In this document: positions 17,742-26,693 of the stretch, piece by piece
Layout of the letters: the number at the start of each line of letters is the position of its first letter
How positions within the stretch are numbered: the stretch's first letter is position 1
Source of the DNA: JACVRX01 sp046726315
GTDB taxonomy: Bacteria > Actinomycetota > Actinomycetes > Jiangellales > Jiangellaceae
Direction of reading: 5' to 3'
Length of the DNA: 64,000 nucleotides
Assembly (NCBI GenBank): GCA_046726315.1
Contig: JBKPAG010000005.1
Coordinates: 1-64,000 of the forward strand
Translations under genes and position numbers: made by a program
The notes under the pieces: model-generated
The model's input: the letters and a program-made list of their open reading frames with translations, nothing else
What the model was told of the DNA's origin: nothing
Database searches by the model: none

Positions 17742-19109
17742 ATGGCGCAGGCCACGATTACCAGAGTCCCCATTCCGGACCTGTGTGCCCTGTGGGCGGA
17801 GACCAGGACCGCCCCGATGAACATCGCCTTGATCGGAACCTTCGACAGTGCCTCGTTGATCGAAGTCGCCGGCCAGGTGCGGCTGGAGGCCATCCGTGCC
17901 GCCATCGCCAGCCATCTGGATCGTGCTCCGATGCTTCGTCGGGTATTACGGCAGACCCGGCTGGGACAGGGTCGCCCGGTATGGATCGATGCCCAGCGGT
18001 TCCGGATCCAGGACCACGTCGTGCTAGTACGCCCCGAGCGCGCCTTCGTGGACGAAGACGAGTTCCTGGCATGGTCCGCACGCCGGTCGACCATCCCGCT
18101 CGACCGCGCTCGCCCGCTGTGGCGGATGGACGTGGTTCCCGGGCTCCCCGGCGGGCGGATCGGGGTCGTCATCGCCGTCCACCACGTCGTAGCCGACGGA
18201 TTGCGCGGGGTGGAGATGATCGGCGGTTTGCTCGACCAGGCCGCCGACGAGGTCGTCGGACCCGAACTGCAATACCAGCCGGAGCCGCAGCCGACAGCCG
18301 CCGAGCTGGTCGTGGACAACGTGCGGAACCGGATCGCGGCGCTTCGGCGGTTCCGGCCGGGTGTGATTGGGCGTGGGCTGCGTGTGGTGGGCGACGTAGG
18401 ACGGGAAAGAGCCCGACACGCTCCGGCGACCGTGCTCGGAGGGCCGATCGGCGAGGGCCGACGCATGGCCGTAGTCCGGCGATCGGTGGACGAGTTGCGC
18501 GCGGCGGCGCACGCCCGCGGATGCACGATCAACGACCTGCTGCTAGCCGCTGTCAGCCATGGCCTGCGGGACATGCTCGTTGCGCGTGGTCAGTGTCCCG
18601 ACGGGTTGGTCCTGCGAGCGTCGGCGCCGGTCGGTGGGGGTGCCGGTCGCCAAGGCGGCATGATGGTCGTCCCGCTGCCGGTCGGCACCGCTGACGCCGC
18701 CGAGCGGCTCCGGTTCATCGCCACAGAGACTGCCCGCCGGAAGCAGCGCCCCGACGAAGGTGTGGCGGGCATTGTCTCCATGCCGGCGAGCCTGGCCCGG
18801 CTCGGCGTCCTGTGGGCTCGGCGATCCGCAGCCAGTCACATCAACCTGTATGTCACGAATGTGCCGGGACCCGCCGGCCCGCTATTTCTCGCCGGCGGCC
18901 GGCTCCGTGACGTGGTCCCGCTGGCGCCGCTGGTGGCGGGCGTTCGACTAAGCGTGACGGCGTTGTCCTACGACGGCACGCTGTCGGTGGCGCTGCTGGC
19001 CGACGAGTCGATCAGCGACCTGCCGATTCTGGCCCGGGGGGTGCGCTCGGGCTTCGACACCCAACTCCTCGAACCACGGAAGCCGACGGATGTAGTGATC
19101 TTGTCGTGA
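17742..19109 (+). CDS. WS/DGAT-family acyltransferase, divergent third copy
   Basis: 455 residues with H147-H148-VVA-D152-G153 (HHxxxDG), RARPLWRMDVVPGLPGGR upstream of it, CTINDLLLAAVSHGLRDML, GGMMVVPLPVGTAD, YVTNVPGPAGPLFLAGG and ALSYDGTLSVALLADE. All family blocks are present, but identity to the other two copies is clearly lower, and the N-terminus (MAQATITRVPIPDLCALWAETRTAPMNIALIGTF) differs. It may therefore use a different acceptor. ATG 17742 lies 15 bp after the SRPBCC stop. Confidence 0.85.
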   Translation: MAQATITRVPIPDLCALWAETRTAPMNIALIGTFDSASLIEVAGQVRLEAIRAAIASHLDRAPMLRRVLRQTRLGQGRPVWIDAQRFRIQDHVVLVRPERAFVDEDEFLAWSARRSTIPLDRARPLWRMDVVPGLPGGRIGVVIAVHHVVADGLRGVEMIGGLLDQAADEVVGPELQYQPEPQPTAAELVVDNVRNRIAALRRFRPGVIGRGLRVVGDVGRERARHAPATVLGGPIGEGRRMAVVRRSVDELRAAAHARGCTINDLLLAAVSHGLRDMLVARGQCPDGLVLRASAPVGGGAGRQGGMMVVPLPVGTADAAERLRFIATETARRKQRPDEGVAGIVSMPASLARLGVLWARRSAASHINLYVTNVPGPAGPLFLAGGRLRDVVPLAPLVAGVRLSVTALSYDGTLSVALLADESISDLPILARGVRSGFDTQLLEPRKPTDVVILS

Positions 19110-19333
19110 CGGTCGACCGTAGTTCGCGGGTTGGTCGTCGGGGGACGGGAGGCGAGCGAAATGTCGGTGGTCATGGGAGTCGAGGCGGGGGCCGAGCGAG
19201 TGAGCAGGGTTCTGGCCAGAAGGCCCAATCAGCACCCATGGAAGGCCCCTCGGCGGAACATCCGGTGTTGAGATGCTCGCCGGGCCGGTTGCATCCCACC
19301 TGGCGCCCATCCTGCAACGAACAATGGCGCTGG

Positions 19334-19353
19334 TTCGGGACGTTAGCCCCTAC
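19334..19353. promoter_or_regulatory. Best DosR-like box in the window
   Basis: TTCGGGACGTTAGCCCCTAC matches 16 of 20 positions of the mycobacterial DosR consensus TTSGGGACTWWAGTCCCSAA, and the core GGGACGTTAGCCCC matches 12 of 14. It ends 46 bp before ATG 19400, where an activator site should be. By a rough composition estimate fewer than one match this good is expected by chance in the window. Confidence 0.5.
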
Positions 19354-19399
19354 CGCAGAGGTCCCTGGTCGTGTTGCCTAAATGGCGAGGTGAGAAGCC

Positions 19400-20038
19400 A
19401 TGACTATCAACGCGGGACGAGCGGATGGCACCAGCGTCGACTTGTTTTGGCTGCCGTTGGGAGCTGGCGACACCTCTCATTGCGTGCGCTGGAACGGCCG
19501 CATCTTCGAGGCATTCGCGGCCGGCTATGAACATCGCGAGCGGTGCGACCTTTACCACTCCGCGCTGGAGATACACCTCGACGGTGACCGCTTCGTCATC
19601 GAGATGGCGCCGGTGTGGGGCAACAAGGAAGCTGATCGGGGTGTCGTGTGTGAGGGCGCCGTCGGCCACCCGTTGCTTGGTCGCTCCCGGTTCTTCCGGT
19701 ACGAGGTCCGGCGCTGGCGCGACGGTGTGATCCCGGACGTGTCCGAGGCGGTAACGAGCCCGCAGCGCCTTAGCACCAACAGAGTGCAGGCGCAGCAAGT
19801 GCTGGAGCTGGTCCCCGTCTTCCCGAGCGTTACCTGGGGACGCGACGAACTGGATGCCGGAGAGATGTGGAATTCGAACTCCCTGATCTCCTGGCTGCTC
19901 GTCGGCAGTGGACATGCGGTCGGCGCCGTGGCTCCACCTGTGGGCGGCCGTGCACCCGGATGGTCTGCCGGGCTTGTTGTTGCGTGCCGCGAAGCGAATG
20001 CGAGGCCCGCCGTCATCGAGTGGCCAATAGCCGCCTGA
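19400..20038 (+). CDS. Conserved actinobacterial protein of unknown function, possible papain-like relative
   Basis: 212 residues, intact, soluble, no signal peptide. The striking motifs are CDLYHSALEIHLDG (residues ~49-62), FVIEMAPVWG, GRSRFFRYEVRRWRDG and MWNSNSLISWLLVGSG (~155-170), followed by PPVGGRAPGW. The combination of an early YHSALE histidine and a late NSNS..SWLL segment recalls permuted papain-like families such as DUF3750, where an NSNT..AW motif is followed by PP.AIG. That link is my inference. It starts at ATG 19400 and is preceded by the best DosR-like box, which makes it a candidate dormancy gene. Confidence 0.65.
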   Translation: MTINAGRADGTSVDLFWLPLGAGDTSHCVRWNGRIFEAFAAGYEHRERCDLYHSALEIHLDGDRFVIEMAPVWGNKEADRGVVCEGAVGHPLLGRSRFFRYEVRRWRDGVIPDVSEAVTSPQRLSTNRVQAQQVLELVPVFPSVTWGRDELDAGEMWNSNSLISWLLVGSGHAVGAVAPPVGGRAPGWSAGLVVACREANARPAVIEWPIAA

Positions 20039-20269
20039 TGACATTGGTTTGTTCTTAGTGTGAAGGTCCTAGCCGTTCGGCCTCATCCCCGGAGTGCCCA
20101 CGCGGCAAACTCATCTGCGCCGGTTGGGGGATGGTATTGATGGTGCGCATGGGTCGGTGCATTCTCGGATCAGTCTTCGTCGGGGCGGCGATGGCCGACG
20201 TGAAGATGGCCACGAATCCCGAACGCGTTCGGGCCCAGCGGGGCGACCGCGCGGCCACGTTCCGCGCGT

Positions 20270-21556
20270 ACCACATCGACCGAACGTCACAACCGGGCGT
20301 CCGCGCCGCCAACCGTGAGCTGCTTCGACGGACAGTGTCCCGTCGGGGTAGGCGGCGAGGGTGGTGAGGTATCCCTTGAGCCCGGCCAGGCCCGGGCCTT
20401 GGCTTCCAGGGCCAGGTTGACCGTCCAGGTGCCGCCGGACAGTTGGATGAACCGGTTCCGCTTGACCGGGTCTTCCCGGCGACGGCCTTCTCGGCCTTGG
20501 CGACCTGCTCGTCGATCCCGCGCAGGGTCCGCCGCGCCCGGTCCGCCCGGTACTGGTAGTAGATGACTTGGTAGCGGCGCTTGTCGGTGGGCCCGGCCGG
20601 CCACGGCTGAGTGAACACGTGCCGGTCCGGAATCTCCTCGCCGCTCGGGTGGGCCTTGCGCCACGTGTTCACCAGGTAGGGCAGGTCGGGGATCCGGACC
20701 CCAAGGATGAACGACAACCCGGCGGCCTCGATGTCCTGCTGGTTCGCCGCGGACACCATCCCCGCGTCCGCCACCACCGTCACGTCGGCGAGCTGGTGAG
20801 CTTCCATGAACGCCTCGATGACCGGGAGCATCGTGGCCGTCTCGGCCTTGTTCCCCGCGAAGGCGTTGACCATCAACGGGAACCCGGTCGCGTCGGTGAG
20901 CAGCCCGATGGTGATCTGCGGGTCCAGGCGGCGTTCCTTGGAGAACCCCGGCTCCCGGAACCCGTCCCCGGCGTCGGCCTCGAAATACAAGGTGGACACG
21001 TCGTAGAGGACAATGCTGGCAGGGCCCACAGCCGCGTGCGCGGCGTACGCCGCGGCCAGCTGCTGCCGCCACATCGGATCGGCGAAGATCGGCAGGCGGC
21101 GCCGCAGCGTGCGATACGACCGCGGTTCGATCCCCGCCTCGGCCAGCACCCGCAGACTGTCCAGCTTGCTGCTGGTCGGCTCGATGATCCGCGCCAGCAC
21201 CAGCTGCCGGAAGACAACGTCCCCGCCGCCGGCGTGCTCGAACCCCAGCACCGGTAGGCATGGCACAGCGCGTCCCACAGTTGCCCCATCCGCGACGACA
21301 TGATCGGCAGCGGACCACCCGCAGCGGCGTGTTCACCGCTGTCCAGGCCGAGGTCGAGTTCGCGCTGACCCGCCGCCAGCCGCTGCCGTGCGGCCGCCTT
21401 CAACAACTCCAGCTGCGCCTCGTCGTGCGCCGAACCGATGTGCTCGATATCCCGCGACCCCCGCCGGGAGGAGTACACGATCTGCACCGCCCTCGCCCCT
21501 GACGCCGTCTGCACCGTCCGCACGTACGGAGACACCAGCCCACCCCACGACCCCAC
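20270..21556 (-). pseudogene. IS1634-type (IS4-like) transposase, broken
   Basis: Leftward. The N-terminal part (from ~21556) reads YVRTVQTASGARAVQIVYSS, DIEHIGSAHDEAQLELLKAAA. After a frame change near 21260 comes the main body: VFRQLVLARIIEPTSKLDSLRVL-like segment, IVLYDVSTLYFEA, GLLTDATGFPLMVNAFAGNKAETATMLPVI, VTVVADAGMVSAANQQDIE. Two more frame changes (near 20480 and 20400) lead to LSGGTWTVNLALEAKAR and LKGYLTTLAAYPDGTLSVEAA. The C-terminal domain with the last catalytic Glu (YHQLWQIEKSFRM region) is missing. No terminal inverted repeats could be paired by eye. Confidence 0.85.
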
Positions 21557-21704
21557 TTAGTGCACAACTACGCGCCAGGCAACGGGCAAACCCTCAGGTC
21601 AGCGCCTCGCGGCACCCCCTAACGCAGAAACGTGGCCCAAGTCAGGTACGAGTCGGGATTGGTTCGCACCGGGGACATCGCGGGTACCTGACCACGCCTA
21701 CGCC

Positions 21705-22715
21705 GTGGAGGCGTTGCGTGGCCTGCTTTCTGAAGAGCTGTTGCAGACTGTGCAGATGCTGCACTTAAGGATCTCGTCGCCTATCGAGATGACCGAGGCC
21801 GTGATCGAAGTTCTGTCAAAGGACCCTGCTGTCAGCGGTCTGGCTGTATTGCGCGGGGCATCCGTTCGACCCGTTGGTGACGTCATGTTTGCTGATATCG
21901 CTAGGGAGGCCGCGAATGACATTGTCGACCGCTTGCGTGGACTAGACCTTCATAGGAAGGGCAGCCTTCACATCGAGCCAGTGCGGACTTGGTTGTCTCA
22001 GCGCGGCTTCGAGGCGGAACGTTTGGCGCCGGGCAGTAGTGCGGATTCGGTGGTGTGGGCGGATGTCACGCAACAAGCCTATGGAGACTCAGAGTTCAAT
22101 TGGACGTACGTGAGTTTCATGAGTTTGGCCACGCTCATCGCCGGCATCGCAATTATCTTGGACTCACAAATTCTGATTATCGGCGCCATGGTACTCGGTC
22201 CGGAGTTCGGGCCGGTAGCGGCGCTTGGCGTAGCCCTGGTTAGGCGACGACTGCACCTTCTACTGTTCGCCGGCCGGACCCTGGTCATGGGGTTTGCGGT
22301 CGCAATTATGGTGACGACGCTCGCAACGCTGGTCGGTCGGGCACTTGGTTGGGTGACGATTGACGACGTGACCGGACCAAGGCCAGGAACTGCGTTCATC
22401 TACACACCGGACAAGTGGTCGTTCATCGTCGCCATCATCGCCGCGGCGGCAGGCGTTCTGTCACTCACGTCTGCCCGCATCGGAGGTCTGTCCGGCGTAT
22501 TCATCTCGGTGACAACCGTTCCGGCGGCTGGAAACGTTGCCATGGGGCTTGCCTTCGGTGTCGGTGATGAGATACGGGGCAGCAGTCTTCAGCTGCTGGT
22601 GAACCTTTCAGGGATGGCGCTGGCTGGCTGGGCAACGCTCGCGGTCCAGCAGGCAGCCTGGTCTCGAGTATCACTGCATCGAGCCAGACTGGTTGGCCGG
22701 CTACGTGGGCAGTGA
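21705..22715 (+). CDS. DUF389 membrane protein
   Basis: 336 residues. An N-terminal soluble domain of ~135 residues (MLHLRISSPIEMTEAVIEVLSKDPAVSGLAVLRGASVRPVGDVMFADIAREAANDIVDRL) is followed by six hydrophobic segments containing the DUF389 blocks SFMSLATLIAGIAIILDSQILIIGAMVLGPEFGPVAALGVAL and TSARIGGLSGVFISVTTVPAAGNVAMGLAFG. The family has no settled function; a transport role is often guessed. GTG 21705 is the first possible start; ATG 21756 (MLHLRISS), where homology begins, is an alternative. Confidence 0.8.
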   Translation: MEALRGLLSEELLQTVQMLHLRISSPIEMTEAVIEVLSKDPAVSGLAVLRGASVRPVGDVMFADIAREAANDIVDRLRGLDLHRKGSLHIEPVRTWLSQRGFEAERLAPGSSADSVVWADVTQQAYGDSEFNWTYVSFMSLATLIAGIAIILDSQILIIGAMVLGPEFGPVAALGVALVRRRLHLLLFAGRTLVMGFAVAIMVTTLATLVGRALGWVTIDDVTGPRPGTAFIYTPDKWSFIVAIIAAAAGVLSLTSARIGGLSGVFISVTTVPAAGNVAMGLAFGVGDEIRGSSLQLLVNLSGMALAGWATLAVQQAAWSRVSLHRARLVGRLRGQ

Positions 22716-23219
22716 CCGCCATGGACATGACTATTCATGCGGCGGCACGGTCGGACTACCGCCTGAGTGCGCCGTAAGGTGGCCGACGCGCCGGATGAGG
22801 CAGAAGCCTTCCTGGCGAGCGACTTCGGCTGAGGAGGCAGTGGCCGCGCCCGGGATCGGGCGTGCGATGAACGGATCGAGCGACACCAGGTCGCCGATGA
22901 CAAGGGCCACCTGTGATGTCCGGCCTGACGTTCCGAAACTCGCGGGTCGAGGACGCTGCTACCAGAAACCGCCTACCACGATTCGGTCCCCGTCGAACTC
23001 GAATCGCCAGAGGAACCACATTCGGCTGCTCGCCGGCACCCACTGTCGCCAGTCGGCGCGATTGGCTGCGACCGCTGTTAGGCGATTTCCTCGTCGTTAA
23101 AACGCCGTGAGGGTGCCCCCTTCTCGCGGCCGGCTATTTCCGCATGAGGCTAGACCCCGTCTCATCCAGACCGCACTGAGTACGGCCTGATATCGCGCAC
23201 AGCGGTATAAGAGTGCGTC
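22716..23219. other. Non-coding or fully decayed stretch
   Basis: I find no frame with family-like sequence on either strand. The GC drops and stops are frequent in all frames towards 23100-23220. Confidence 0.4.
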
Positions 23220-23480
23220 CTATTCGATGTATCCGGTCTCAGGGTCCACCTGCGACAGGAAGTTCCGGATCGCCTCTCGTGGTCGACCATGCTGGACGGC
23301 GGTCGGTCCGATGACGCGGAGGAAAATCCGTAGCCGGGATTTGGTCCAGAGATCCATGCGTAGCGTAGCGGCCGGATGATCCGGTTGCGTCGTAACGTCG
23401 AACACTTCGCCATCGACGGTGACGCGAACAGGCGGTTCGGCTGCCGAGCCGGCCAGGCGCGGTATCGGGCTCGGACGCTA
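23220..23480 (-). pseudogene. Small conserved actinobacterial protein, double frameshift
   Basis: Leftward sequence switches frame twice: VRVTVDGEVFDVTTQP (frame A), then RYAWISGPNPGYGFSSASSDRP (frame B), then AIRNFLSQVDPETGYIE (frame A) to the stop at 23220. Joined, it gives a ~85-residue protein with the pattern W.SGPNPGYGFSS...AIRNFL..VDP.TGYIE that I recognise as a common small actinobacterial hypothetical. No start codon is in frame upstream. Non-functional as it stands. Confidence 0.45.
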
Positions 23481-23870
23481 TGGCACAGGGGGCTCCTCCG
23501 ATCACTTCCAGGGCAATTGTGCGCCAGCATAACCAGCATGAGCACGCGGGTCAGCGGCTATTTTTCCGGATGTTCACGTAGACGGCGACTGCCGCAGCGT
23601 CGCTCGCCGTCAAAGACCACATGGATGTGGTCATCGTCTAGGAGGGGCTCGTCGGTGAGGATCTGGGTCTGTCGAGCAATGGGCAGTCGTGTGCCGGTCC
23701 GTCGATGGAGTGCCATCCGACTGCTCCCAAGGCCTTTCGGTCCTGGCGGGGATTTTGACCCGGCAGGAGCCTGAAGTTGGGCCAGCCTGGTTGGAAATAG
23801 AGCCCGACGTGCGGATGATCGTGCAAACCCGAGAGCTGGTCGGCGGCGCCCGGTCCTCAGTTACGTCGTC
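23481..23870. other. No gene seen; upstream region of the CPBP gene
   Basis: Only the last ~10 codons (from about 23836) are protein-like: RRRPVLSYVV reads straight into the CPBP protein and belongs to its N-terminus, but no ATG or GTG occurs in that frame after the TGA near 23771. Confidence 0.4.
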
Positions 23871-24668
23871 TTGGCCTACGCGCTCGGATGGTCCTGGTAC
23901 GTGCTGCTGGCGGTGCGCGGTGATGTGGTGCGCATGGGCGTCGGCTGGCCCACTCAGCTGCCCGGGCTGGCAGGAGCAGCGCTCGCGGCGGTCATGGTGA
24001 CCGCGCTGGTCGATGGTCGCTCCGGACTACGTGACCTGTGGGCACGGGTGACTCGGTGGCGGGTCGGATGGCGGTGGTGGGCGGTGGTGGCGGGCACCCT
24101 GAGCCTGGTGCTGGTCGGCGTGATCGTTCCAGTGCTGACCGGCGGCGACGTACCACCACTGGCCGAGTTCTTTACCTACAGTGGGATTGGGTCGATCGGT
24201 CTCGTCGGTGTAGTCGTAGTCGCGTTCGTCGTCAACGGGCTCGGCGAGGAGACCGGTTGGCGTGGCTTCGCCGTCGACCGCTTGCTGCGCGACCATTCGT
24301 TCACACGGACCTCGCTCGTCGTGGCGGTGGCCTGGGGCGGTTGGCATCTACCGTTCTTCTGGATGGTCTCCGGCTTCCGCGGGATGGGGCCACTAGCAGC
24401 AGGGTGGGCCGTTGGACTGGTCGCAGGCTCCGTGGTGCTGGCATGGATCTACCGGCAGGGCCACCGAAGCGTGCTGCTCGTCGCCGCGTGGCATACCGCG
24501 GCGACCCTGACGTCCGCCACCGAGGCCACCGGCGCGGTCGCGGGGACGGTCACCAGCATGCTCGTGATCGGCTGGGCGGTGTGGATCCTCTCGGGGGAAC
24601 GGAGGCGACAGCGTCCAGACGCCCGACCTCAAGCACCGGAGCTGCCGCACTTTGCGGAGGCTCCCTAG
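23871..24668 (+). CDS. CPBP-family intramembrane metalloprotease
   Basis: 265 residues from TTG 23871, about eight hydrophobic segments. The three CPBP motifs are clear: EETGWRGFA (motif 1, catalytic Glu pair, residues ~125-133), WGGWHLPFF (motif 2) and VAAWHTAATL (motif 3). The family (Abi/Rce1) cleaves or processes membrane substrates. Homology-like sequence (VLSYVVLAYALGWSWY) begins some 10 codons before the only available start, so the N-terminus may be damaged; no clear RBS precedes the TTG. Confidence 0.8.
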   Translation: MAYALGWSWYVLLAVRGDVVRMGVGWPTQLPGLAGAALAAVMVTALVDGRSGLRDLWARVTRWRVGWRWWAVVAGTLSLVLVGVIVPVLTGGDVPPLAEFFTYSGIGSIGLVGVVVVAFVVNGLGEETGWRGFAVDRLLRDHSFTRTSLVVAVAWGGWHLPFFWMVSGFRGMGPLAAGWAVGLVAGSVVLAWIYRQGHRSVLLVAAWHTAATLTSATEATGAVAGTVTSMLVIGWAVWILSGERRRQRPDARPQAPELPHFAEAP

Positions 24669-24810
24669 GGGAGGGCGGGCGTTGTCCCGGGACATCGACC
24701 ATCGGCCATACGCTCGTCCGCACGGGTCGGAACACGCCAGGACCGAGGGGTTCTGGTTGCGCGCCGGGTCCAAGGGCAGAATCTGAACACGACGGGAAAG
24801 GAGCAGCATC

Positions 24811-25395
24811 GTGCGCAAGCTGGTGGTCACCGAGTTCATGTCCCTGGACGGCGTCGTGCAGGCGCCGGGCGACCCTCAGGAGGACCCCGAGGGTGGCTTT
24901 ACCCACGGCGGGTGGCAGCGGCCGTACTTCGACGAGGTCTTCATGCGGCAGGCTGCAGCCGGGATGGCCGAAACTGACGCGCAGCTGTTCGGGCGCAAGA
25001 CCTACGACAAGATGGCGGCGTTCTGGCCGACCATCGGCGATGACGACCCGTTCGCCAAGCACCTCAACCACGTGACGAAGTACGTCGCCTCACGCAACAT
25101 GACCGAGGCCACCTGGGAGGGCACCACCGTGCTCAACGGAGACGTGGTCGAGCAGGTGCGCGAGATCAAGGAGCGGGACGGCGGCACCATCTCGGTGCTA
25201 GGCAGCGCCGACCTCGCTCAGACGCTGATGGCTCACGACCTGATCGACGAGTACTCACTCGCCATCCACCCGATCCTGCTCGGCAGCGGCAAAAAGCTGT
25301 TCCGCGACGCCGAGCAGGTCCGCACGCTCGAGCTGGTCGACTCCACACCGACCACGACCGGAGTACTGCTCACTACCTATCGTCCGGCCCGCTGA
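24811..25395 (+). CDS. RibD C-terminal/DHFR-fold reductase family protein
   Basis: 194 residues, intact. RKLVVTEFMSLDGVVQAPG at the start, QLFGRKTYDKMAAFW in the middle, and GTISVLGSADLAQTLMAHDLIDEYSLAIHPILLGSGKKLF are standard landmarks of the YyaP/RibD-C group of NADPH-dependent, DHFR-like reductases. The physiological substrate is unknown for these stand-alone proteins. GTG 24811 has GGAAAGGAG ten bases upstream. Confidence 0.85.
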   Translation: MRKLVVTEFMSLDGVVQAPGDPQEDPEGGFTHGGWQRPYFDEVFMRQAAAGMAETDAQLFGRKTYDKMAAFWPTIGDDDPFAKHLNHVTKYVASRNMTEATWEGTTVLNGDVVEQVREIKERDGGTISVLGSADLAQTLMAHDLIDEYSLAIHPILLGSGKKLFRDAEQVRTLELVDSTPTTTGVLLTTYRPAR

Positions 25396-25615
25396 CCCGA
25401 GGTGCCAGTGCCGGTCACCGCTACGTCGCGTGAACCGGCGTAACGGGCGCCATCTGCTTTCCGTCTGAGCATCCCGATTGGTTGCTGGGGATCCGCTCCG
25501 CGTCGAATACATCTGCGGCGGCTAGATCTCTGGCCGGCTGCGGGTCTTGCCGGGTGGACAGGCACCCGGTGAGCGGCGCTCGCCGCCGAGCGGGTTGTCA
25601 CGTGCGCTCGATCAG

Positions 25616-25930
25616 CTAGCTCGCTGGTGCCCCGATCCGGAACTCGCGCGGGGCGATCCTGCCGTCGGCCCGGGCGAGGGTCGCGGAGACCTCGAGTCCG
25701 AGCTGCCCCGAGACGTCGAGGTCGAGGGCGTTGATGTGACCGGTCCGCGTGGACGTGACCTGCTCGGCGAGCAGGCCTTCGTTTAGACCGGTGACCGGGA
25801 CGGTGAGCGTCCCGTCACTCGCGGGGGACGTAGGACGCGACCAGCCGCCACCCGTCGTAGTCGACGTCGAGCACGGCCAGGGCGGGAGTACCGACTCCCT
25901 GGACGTACCAGATCGAGTGGTCTGGGCGTG
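25616..25930 (-). pseudogene. Degenerate unidentified coding remnant
   Basis: Two adjoining leftward frames look protein-like: RPDHSIWYVQGVGTPALAVLDVDYDGWRLVASYVPRE (~25930-25820), then, in another frame, DGTLTVPVTGLNEGLLAEQV...REFRIGAPAS to the stop at 25616. Codon use fits coding DNA, but I do not recognise the family. Confidence 0.3.
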
Positions 25931-25944
25931 ACGTCGCGTCATGT

Positions 25945-26373
25945 TCATTCGGTTCGAGCCGGCGCAGCTACACGGTGCTGGGAGACAGCCCTGGGCCGGA
26001 CCATGAGCGGCGAGGTGCGTTCGAGGAGCTCGGCGTCGAGCTTGGCAGCGGGCAGATCACCGAAGATTGGCATGACGTAGAGCCGGATCAAGTCGTTGTA
26101 CCGCTCCCGAGTGGTGTCCTCGAGCTCGGCCACGTCGAGCCACTGCTGGATGGCCTGGCCAACGGTGAGCCTTGTCTTTGGATGTGCCTTCTCGTCGACC
26201 TCGCGTTGGAGCCTGGTCAGCGCGACCTTGGCCTGCGCGTAGCTGTTCGCAGTCTCCTTGAGGTAGCGCTCCTTGCGGGTCAGTGGGTCGATACCGAAGT
26301 AGACGACCGCCCGGTAGCTGCCAGAGCGCAGCTGCTCGATGTGGCCGCGAGCGCGTCTCCGACGAGGCGGCAC
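25945..26373 (-). pseudogene. Tyrosine integrase, N-terminal remnant
   Basis: The first ~120 residues, MPPRRRRARGHIEQLRSGSYRAVVYFGIDPLTRKERYLKETANSYAQAKVALTRLQREVDE followed by LTVGQAIQQWLDVAELEDTTRERYNDLIRLYVMPIFGDLPAAKLDAELLE, are the arm-binding (AP2-like) and SAM-like core-binding domains of an actinobacterial phage/ICE integrase. Homology stops there and the frame ends with an unrelated tail. The catalytic domain (R...H-x-x-R...Y) is absent, so it is inactive. Confidence 0.8.
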
Positions 26374-26459
26374 GCAGCGAGAGTACCGCCGTTCATTCCA
26401 CGAACCCTTCCACGCTGAGAAGCTGCTCGTGGATTCGCGAGTGTCTTCCCTGGTCAGTC

Positions 26460-26693
26460 ATGGCGCCCCTGATCGGACAGCTTTCGAACCGGCAATTCGG
26501 ACAGAACCTGGCACGGCTTACCGTGCCTGCGCAGCCTCCGGAAAAGTCTGACGAAGGTCAGCCGAGTCCTTGCACCTGCGGGTGTGCAGCGGCAGTCGCG
26601 GCGCCACGCAAATTCGTGAACCAGGAGCACTACAGTGCGTGGTTGTCTCAAGCGAGGTACTTCGGGCGCAATCGCAGGCCCCGACCGCGATGA
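26460..26693 (+). CDS. Small CxCxC protein found near integrases
   Basis: 77 residues. PCTCGCAAAVAAPRKFVNQEHYSAWLSQARYFGRNRRPRPR has the cysteine cluster CTCGC and the RKFVNQ.HY..WLS..RYFGRNR motif that I recall from small proteins of actinobacterial integrative elements. ATG 26460 is the first start in frame. It sits next to, and divergent from, the integrase stub, which supports a mobile-element origin. Whether it is still expressed is unknown. Confidence 0.5.
   Translation: MAPLIGQLSNRQFGQNLARLTVPAQPPEKSDEGQPSPCTCGCAAAVAAPRKFVNQEHYSAWLSQARYFGRNRRPRPR

Noticed and set aside
16922..18694. Rightward 590-codon open frame
   Set aside because: Composition is Arg/Gly-rich without any family motif, and it lies over the SRPBCC and WS/DGAT genes in another frame; a GC-rich shadow.
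20040..20270. C-terminal extension of the transposase reading frame
   Set aside because: After ~20480 the main frame gives an Arg/Pro-rich tail without IS1634 motifs; the true continuation is in other frames and then ends.
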